From contig NC_088655.1 of the NCBI RefSeq assembly GCF_964019385.1, positions 23,181,527 through 23,245,526 on the forward strand: a stretch of DNA of 64,000 bases, written 5' to 3'. The DNA is from Sycon ciliatum. Its lineage: Eukaryota; Porifera; Calcarea; Leucosolenida; Sycettidae. The position numbers and the translations under genes were made by a program. Of the stretch, positions 57,943 to 64,000 are shown piece after piece (the stretch's first letter is position 1; each line of letters opens with the position of its first letter). Below the pieces are notes generated by a model, which worked only from the letters and a program-made list of their open reading frames with translations, ran no database searches and had not been told where the DNA came from.

Positions 57943-58110
57943 CGGAGCCACAACTCCAGTTCTTGTCAAGCGCCTTACACATAGAACATCCTGAGCAGAT
58001 CAACATCACCTGCACTTTCTCAAGCAACCCTCCTCCAACTGTTATAATTTCTGCTCCTGGCTACTCACAAAGTCAGATGTTATCACTGGGATTGCTACAC
58101 ACTGTCCAAG
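57943..58110 (+). CDS. Unit 3 exon 12: Ig first half
   Basis: Acceptor atgcag, donor gtaaaa. Private Pro to His (IEHPEQIN). Confidence 0.78.
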
Positions 58111-58733
58111 GTAAAAATAATATGATGTTTCTTGCTGCCTAGAAGTATTGCACCTATGTTGTTTTCATAAAAGCTTGGGCCATGATATCTATGTGGATCC
58201 ACAGCTGCATGGTCATCATAAGGGGGTGGCAACATGTATAAGTGAAATTGAGCCACCATCAGTTATTTATGCAGTACTTGAAATACACGAACGTGACAAC
58301 CATTGGTTCCTCGGAAGTATGTTCAACTGACTTCAGTGTCTACCCATTACGCAGAAGTCAGGATTTTGCATAGCTCAATAGCTCACAACAGCATACAGTG
58401 GAAGGCCACAGTGGAAACCATGTACACAAACCAAATGTAATTTCCATTCTGCCAGACATGTGTCATGACATGGTATATCTTGTAATCTTGGCTTGTCCGA
58501 GGAGGAACCAGACCCAGCTCGCCTACTCAAATCGCCAATGAGCCATGAAGTGGATAGCGAGCACCCGTAGCGAAGTAGCCATTCACTCTATGATTTTGGC
58601 TAACGTTCCTACAGATAGCCTGGAGACGATAGTAAAAATCGAGCACCGGGGATTTATTTTCAAAACGTGCGACTGTGAAAGGGTAAACAGCTTCATCAGA
58701 CTCCTTCCGATTCTTTTCTCATGTCTTACTCTA

Positions 58734-59045
58734 CAGTCAACTTGGCTAATAACGACTGCGGATATAACGACAATTTGTGAATAACGACATAATTTTCATG
58801 CCCAGGGCAAATAACGACTGCGGATATAACGACAATTTGCGAATAACGACATAATTTTCATGCCCAGTCCAAATAACGACTGCGGATATAACGACAATTT
58901 GCGAATAACGACATAATTTTCATGCCCAGAGCAAAGTCCAATATAACTGTGACACATATAATGACACTTCGGGTATAACGACACTTCGCGAATAAGGACA
59001 CTTTTTTGATGCCCCGCCGAGTGTTGTTATAAGCGAAGTTGACTG
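58734..59045. mobile_element. TIR element family F, unit 3, with 62-base triplication
   Basis: Same ends and TA site as 37068-37255, but the left part is repeated three times with a 62-base period (starts near 58754, 58816, 58878). Confidence 0.8.
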
Positions 59046-59104
59046 TACTTGAGAAATCCTTGTCCATGTTTTCTCCCCCTTGCTGTATTTCTACATACAA
59101 CCAG

Positions 59105-59245
59105 GAGTATATTCCAGAGGCATGCCTTGGAGTCAGGCAACACTACATCTAGCAGCAGCAAGATGTTCAGACAATGGTACTTACACGTGTACAGCAATGA
59201 CACCAGCTGGAAACGCAACTCAGGACACATCCGTTACTGTCTACG
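59105..59245 (+). CDS. Unit 3 exon 13: Ig second half
   Basis: Acceptor aaccag, donor gtcagt. WSQA as unit 2; private Arg to Cys (AAARCSDNG) before the F strand adds an unpaired Cys. Confidence 0.8.
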
Positions 59246-59475
59246 GTCAGTAGAATGCGTACTTTATCAGTGTGTTTACTGGACATAATCCTGACCAATT
59301 GCTACACCGTATTGATCTGATCCCGTGCCAAGTTCAAGACAATTTGTGACAAATCAGGTCGACAATTACTGATCACCAGCCCTCGGAAAGTGTGGAACCG
59401 ATTTGGTGTATGTGTTTAAAGAATGCTGGAGGGTTAATGTCACTCATGGTGTTTCTGATTTCGTTTTTGTTACAG

Positions 59476-59590
59476 AGATACCTGATCCTCCCCAACCGGC
59501 TACAGTGGTGCAGAATATTCCCTACAATATCACTATTGAATGGACAGAGCCACAAGGCAATAATGCTCCCATTTTAAGCTACAGGATTGA
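59476..59590 (+). CDS. Unit 3 exon 14: FN3-1 first half
   Basis: Acceptor gttacag, phase 2 donor gtaagt. IPDPPQPATVVQNIPYNIT, two residues from unit 2. Confidence 0.83.
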
Positions 59591-59938
59591 GTAAGTTGAA
59601 AAACACTGATTTACGCGTTGTGAATATAGCAAGTATTCCGATTCTGGGCTACATAGTCTGAAAGTGCATGCTCTGGGCCTGTCTGAACAGACCAAAAATT
59701 CAGAACAGACCGAATCAGAAACTGTCTTTTCAACATTGTCATTGAGCGAAGCTTTTCTTTGTCTGCAATCGTCCATCATATGCGGGACATGTGCATAGCA
59801 CAGATGATTCCCTGGTATTCAGTACAGATTGAGAAGTGAAAGTCGACTACTATGGAAACTTCAATTAATAATATTTCAATTTTTATCACAATCCAAGGCC
59901 TCCTAGTTGATCCTTTAGTACTGTTTTTTTATATACAG

Positions 59939-60120
59939 GATAACGTCTTATGACTGTCAAGGAAACAAGGAGGAAATGTTTCACAACACATCTGCTGGAG
60001 TGCGGTTGGCAACATTCAGTGTGTTGCCAAATCGGCAGTACGAGTTCCGTGTGAAAGCCAGCAATAGAATTGGAACAGGAAGCTTCAGCCCCCAGTTGTC
60101 TGTTCACTCACATGAAATTG
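59939..60120 (+). CDS. Unit 3 exon 15: FN3-1 second half
   Basis: Acceptor tatacag in phase 2, donor gtaagg. PNRQYEFRVKAS, with a private Gln to Lys. Confidence 0.86.
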
Positions 60121-60299
60121 GTAAGGACCTGTGTGATTTGCTTGCAAAGAAAACATCTACAGGTTAAGGAGCTCACAATGTATTCCATTTTTCCTTCTCC
60201 ATGTACATCAAACTTCCCGGTGTTTGCGTTGACAAGAATTGAAACCAATTCTAGTAAATGAACCCATGAATTGCAATCGATGGTCCTGATGTGTGCATA

Positions 60300-60669
60300 C
60301 CGTAAAGTCGCGGATAGAAGCCGGGTTTGCATACAAGCACATCGCGGATAGAAGCCTGAAAATCAAACGGGTCAAATATAAGCCTGTCGCTCGTAGAAGC
60401 CTGGCTTCTATGCAAGCGCGGATTGGGTAGGTCAAGAGTGCATGCGCTATGTACAGTGCATAGTAAAGCTGCCGCCATACCGGTAGTCAGTGGTAGATCT
60501 ACGCGTGTCGTGCGTAGAAGCCTGGCTTCTATGCAAGCCCGGATTGGCCGATGTGCATACAAGGCTGGCAAAAATATCAGTGGTGCATATAAGCATGGTT
60601 TGCATTGAAGCCTGATGCAGAAAGCGGCTTATGTGCTTATAAGCCCGGCTTTTATCCGCGACTTTACGG
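60300..60669. mobile_element. TIR element family B, unit 3
   Basis: Orthologous to 15428-15818 and 38511-38880. Confidence 0.8.
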
Positions 60670-60850
60670 TAAACCCAGTGCAGAGGAATGAATTACTAGT
60701 GATTAAGTAATTATGAAGTCAGCGGATTACTAGTATGTTGGACACCTACTCAACACAGGGTGGAGTTCGGTATCTACATTGCAATGGCATTCAAAAATGA
60801 CAAATGAAGAAGATTTTTGGTGATTCTTTTCCTTGACCCTTCCTTTACAG

Positions 60851-60987
60851 AACCACTGCCTGCCCCAGCCAGTGTCAAGGTAGAAGTGATCAGCTTTGAG
60901 TCTGTCAACATCTCCTGGTCAGACATCAACTGTACAGAGCAAACAGCACAGACGCAGGGATACCGTGTGTTGTACAAGGACCTATTG
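60851..60987 (+). CDS. Unit 3 exon 16: FN3-2 first half, invariant
   Basis: Acceptor ttacag, phase 0 donor gtatgt. No base change from units 1 and 2. Confidence 0.83.
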
Positions 60988-61625
60988 GTATGTAGGAGCA
61001 GCCCGGCTGGAAATCTACTGTAGCTGCATGTGGAGTACATAATTGACCATATACGCATTCATGCATTCAAGCCCCTGAAGCTGCTGAGTGTCAACATAGT
61101 ATTGGCAAGGCAATATAGCAGGACAGCAAACAAAACCTGACATGTAGGGTTGTGATTGATGATTGTTGTGTGCCTTCCACCAATAGCTTATAATCAACAG
61201 TGTGGAGAGTTTTGCCGCGAGAAGTATGCTCATTGATACAGATACTGAAAACCTGGAACCCTTTGCGATCCAGAATCCTTCGCAGTTTTTGCGATAGGTG
61301 TGAAATTGCCAAATTGAAGCAGTCATAAAATGTAGAGCTGTGGAAAAAAATTGAGGAAATTGACTCCGATCGCAAACATTTCCAGATGCAAATTTGTCTG
61401 TGCTCGAAGATCGCAAACTAAAACTGACACAAAGGTTTTAGGGTTTACGGTAGTAGTTGAAAAGGTCTGGTGTAGTATCTTAGCAGTTCCATATAGATAA
61501 TGGATTTGATAGAGGGTAGGGCATCTACCACAGGATTTACTGGTTGCTAGCTGGGTGCTAGCAGCCGTCATGAGTTCCCTTGGGAACGTGTACGATATTA
61601 TCCTTTTTCCATCTTGTTTCTACAG

Positions 61626-61785
61626 GCATCCAACTTTTCATCTGTGGAAGTGTCAAAGCAAAGCCTTTCATATGTGCTGTCAGGCTTGGACGCACTAACG
61701 TTCTACACATTCCAAGTGTGTGTGCTCTCGACTACAATGTGCAGTGCTGACAGTGATCCGGTTCAGGCGAGAACCTTGGCTATAG
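61626..61785 (+). CDS. Unit 3 exon 17: FN3-2 second half
   Basis: Acceptor ctacag in phase 0, donor gtcagt. One change, Asn to Lys (VSKQSLS), removes a glycosylation site. Confidence 0.84.
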
Positions 61786-62131
61786 GTCAGTCGTATGTGT
61801 CTCAATGTCACATTCCGACACAGCAAGCTCAATGTCTGATTTTTCTCTCTATTGGGCTCTTAATGCTCTACCCACACCCCATTATAGAAGTTACAGGATC
61901 ATAAAAAATAAAAAATAGCTTGCCGCATATCTCTATTCTGTTTCAACTTGTGCTGCATAGCACCTTTGCATTGAATACATTTTCCTGACTACCAGCTAGT
62001 TCAACATTGTCACATCTCATCAGTGGAGCTCGGACCTACCGGTTGAAGCAGCCAACAATACACTTGTCATTAATGCCTCAAAGCTCAAAGTCAGAGTGAT
62101 CTAACTAACTACTTTTTCCTTTGTTCCTCAG

Positions 62132-62268
62132 GAAACCGCTCTCCACCTGAAGCACATGCACCCAACAATGCAGTAGTTGGAGTGGAAAGTGAAGCAGTGG
62201 AACTGTTTGTGAATCTCACAGATGCTGGCATAGCCCCGTTACCCAGTTCCAACATTACTTGGGTGAAG
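62132..62268 (+). CDS. Unit 3 exon 18: Cys-less Ig first half
   Basis: Acceptor cctcag, phase 0 donor gtaaga. Protein identical to unit 2. Confidence 0.82.
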
Positions 62269-62503
62269 GTAAGAACTCAGCGTGCAATGAAGACCACACG
62301 TGCATGATCCCTTGATTTTCAGATATCCGTCTCTTTTCATTACGGAGAAGTGATTTACCGGAATAAGATCACGGGACGAGCATCTGTGGGATCATTTGTA
62401 CTGTTGTGAGCAAAGTTTATTCTTGTCAGCAATGTGCATTATTGACAATTATGTCCCGAGTGTCCTATTTACCTTGTTTTTAACCATTGTGCTTTCCTTC
62501 CAG

Positions 62504-62666
62504 GTTGTGAATGCTACATTTGAGGCAGCAGTCAACGCCAGCATCTCCTCAGATGGCCTGACACTGAGCATACATAGGATGCACTACACTGATGCTGGAA
62601 TGTACATAGTCTATCTGAGACACTCAGCAGCCGTACTCAAAATCAATTACACCGTACTCTATGAAG
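62504..62666 (+). CDS. Unit 3 exon 19: Cys-less Ig second half
   Basis: Acceptor ttccag in phase 0, donor gtgagc. Lys as unit 2, Val as unit 1 near the end. Confidence 0.83.
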
Positions 62667-62682
62667 GTGAGCAGGCATAGTA

Positions 62683-62865
62683 CAGTCAGACCTGTGACTA
62701 GCGACCACCCCTTGGGACCAGAGAAGGCGGTCTTTAGAGGCAGGTGGTCCTTAGTTAGAGGTTTGCACCGCAGAACCATAATTATATGAATGTAAGACTG
62801 TCCGTGCCTGGAGAAGTGGTCTGTGGTACCAGTCTGGCCGCTAGTCTCGGTTGTCTTTTGTTACA
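62683..62865. mobile_element. TIR element family A, unit 3 (reverse orientation)
   Basis: Orthologous to 40928-41110. Confidence 0.6.
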
Positions 62866-63550
62866 TATCTTCTAGTGGTGTGCTATAACTTTCTTCGACT
62901 ATAACACTGGCTATCAAAATGCATGGCAAGTTGATGTGTCTTGTTCACAAACGTTTCCAACATAATCCAGCCAGTGCTAAATGAAATAGCACCCATTGTA
63001 TGGTGTTGGCAACACAAAAATTCGTAATAGGAGAATCATGCAAGACAGTGGCATTTAGGTCGGACCTAAAATCTTCGTTTCCTTCCTTCCTTTCTTAGTC
63101 CTTACACTGCTCGTCTTAGCTCACAGGGAAGTGGCAATTTCCATTGTCAGTGTCCGTACTATCATATGCAGTACTGTAGTGTCTTGTATTAAAGCCTATC
63201 TCATATAGAAGCCTGGTTTGAATACAAGCCTGATTTTCAAGATGCATGTACACTTTTGGCAATAACCCTGTTTTAATTGTAGACACACATAGATTTTGTT
63301 TGAATAGAAGCCTAACTCTGACATCTGCTTCTACAGGAATAGGTCTGGCGCTAACCTATCGAGGGCTACAGGGCCTTTTATCTTAGGGTCTGAAGAAAAT
63401 GCTAAAAATGGGGCCAATGTAAAGCTCCACAACTTCATAGTCTAGGCAACTAGGTTGTTGAACTGTTGTGAAATGTTGTTAATACATGACACTATGGTAT
63501 GCTAATGTAGAATTCGTTTGTTTTGTTGGATTTTAATAATATATTCCCAG

Positions 63551-63862
63551 AACCGGCTCAAATACTCCGTGGACCTGAACTTACCAATACTAACGAAGGG
63601 AGTAATGTTACGCTGGAGTGTGTTGCTCGCGGCATGCCAGCACCAGCGGTAGCATGGTATCATGAGGGGAGTTTGGTCAGCAGTGACCTATACGGCACTG
63701 TCACATATGCGGATGCCGTCACTACCCAAAGGGGTACGCAGGGAGTATGGTCGGTGTTGACCTTGGACAATGTCACCACTCTGAATGCTGGAATCTTTCG
63801 TTGCGAAGCTATCAACAAACACTTGCCGTCAGCAAGTGCCTCTGCCAGGCTCGATGTGTACA
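63551..63862 (+). CDS. Unit 3 exon 20: complete Ig, last exon placed
   Basis: Acceptor attcccag, donor gtgagt. Private Arg to Gln (TTQRGTQG) and Asn to Asp (ARLDVY). After it the intron runs to the window end with no recognised content. Confidence 0.86.
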
Positions 63863-64000
63863 GTGAGTATCTTAGAAAGGAAATGCACAATACTTTTCTT
63901 ATTGGCTCACATTGAAACCTCTCATCAGTCCTTGTTGTTCCTATAGATGATGCCTTCCAAACAGATTTTACCGCAAAATGTCTTGTGAAATCCGCACCTT

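Larger units (their letters stand above)
1..64000 (+). other. Giant tandem Ig/FN3 gene, internal part (79 exons placed)
   Basis: One gene model spans the window. Exons with AG acceptors and GT donors follow each other with compatible phases: domain borders fall at phase 1, and breaks inside domains are phase 0, 1 or 2. The sum per 29-exon cassette is 5,214 bases, 1,738 codons. Domains show Ig hallmarks (Cys on strand B, Trp on strand C, D-x-G-x-Y-x-C on strand F) or FN3 hallmarks, plus many N-x-S/T sites. No start codon with signal peptide and no usual terminal exon is present, so the model is open at both ends. Long Ig-repeat proteins of this kind (hemicentin, Dscam or titin-like layouts) act in adhesion, matrix or recognition; which applies here is not shown. 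Separate adjacent genes are possible but unlikely, because exon 29 of one unit and exon 1 of the next share one Ig domain. Confidence 0.8.
49960..64000. other. Unit 3 introns over 300 bases with nothing recognised
   Basis: Introns 52274-52750, 53882-54242, 55406-56051, 56174-56497, 57571-57942, 59591-59938, 60988-61625, 61786-62131 and 62866-63550, and 51385-52123, show no recognised element. The tract 58111-58733 matches the right flank of the unit 1 family A element, without the element. Confidence 0.6.
51385..64000 (+). repeat. Recent tandem duplication block 3 (cut by window end)
   Basis: Matches block 2 closely, with the same exon lengths through exon 20. Private changes include a threefold 62-base repeat inside the TIR element at 58734-59045. 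The block continues beyond the window. Confidence 0.75.

Overview
The window is one stretch of an animal nuclear genome. It has GT-AG introns of about 0.2-2.6 kb, many short terminal-inverted-repeat (TIR) transposons flanked by TA, microsatellites, and extracellular immunoglobulin-like (Ig) and fibronectin type III (FN3) exons. A non-bilaterian or other invertebrate animal is plausible, but the sequence does not fix the species. I see no rRNA, tRNA, CRISPR array, operon or bacterial-type gene.

Nearly everything belongs to one giant plus-strand gene that runs off both ends. I could place 79 coding exons, about 4,780 codons, and all splice phases agree. They form a 29-exon cassette of 5,214 coding bases (exactly 1,738 codons) encoding 15 Ig-like and 2 FN3 domains. 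Exon numbers below are positions in this cassette. Unit 1 is exons 1-29 (1304-26331), preceded by the 3' end of an exon 29 from an earlier unit (1-47). Unit 2 is exons 1-29 (26745-49352). Unit 3 is exons 1-20 (49782-63862) and continues past the window. Every exon keeps exactly the same length in all copies, while introns differ by many insertions and deletions, so the coding sequence is under selection and the units are joined in frame.

Domain order per unit: Ig (29+1), Ig (2+3), Ig (4), Ig (5), Ig (6+7), Ig (8), Ig (9+10), Ig (11), Ig (12+13), FN3 (14+15), FN3 (16+17), Ig (18+19), Ig (20), Ig (21+22), Ig (23+24), Ig (25+26), Ig (27+28). Four of the Ig domains per unit (29+1, 6+7, 18+19, 25+26) have no cysteine. 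The product should be a very long, N-glycosylated, secreted or cell-surface adhesion/recognition protein. Neither the signal peptide nor the normal 3' end lies in the window. Between exons 21 and 22 of units 1 and 2 lies a candidate alternative last exon with a membrane span and short tail.

The recent duplication block starts in the intron between exons 2 and 3 (2341, 27895, 51385). Exons 1-2 of unit 1 are much more diverged and belong to an older unit. Introns hold the history: a Penelope-like element in unit 2 only, several insertions in unit 1 only (8.0 kb, 9.6-11.4 kb, 12.2-14.5 kb), insertions shared by units 2 and 3 only, and two in unit 3 only. Together these support the relationship (1,(2,3)).
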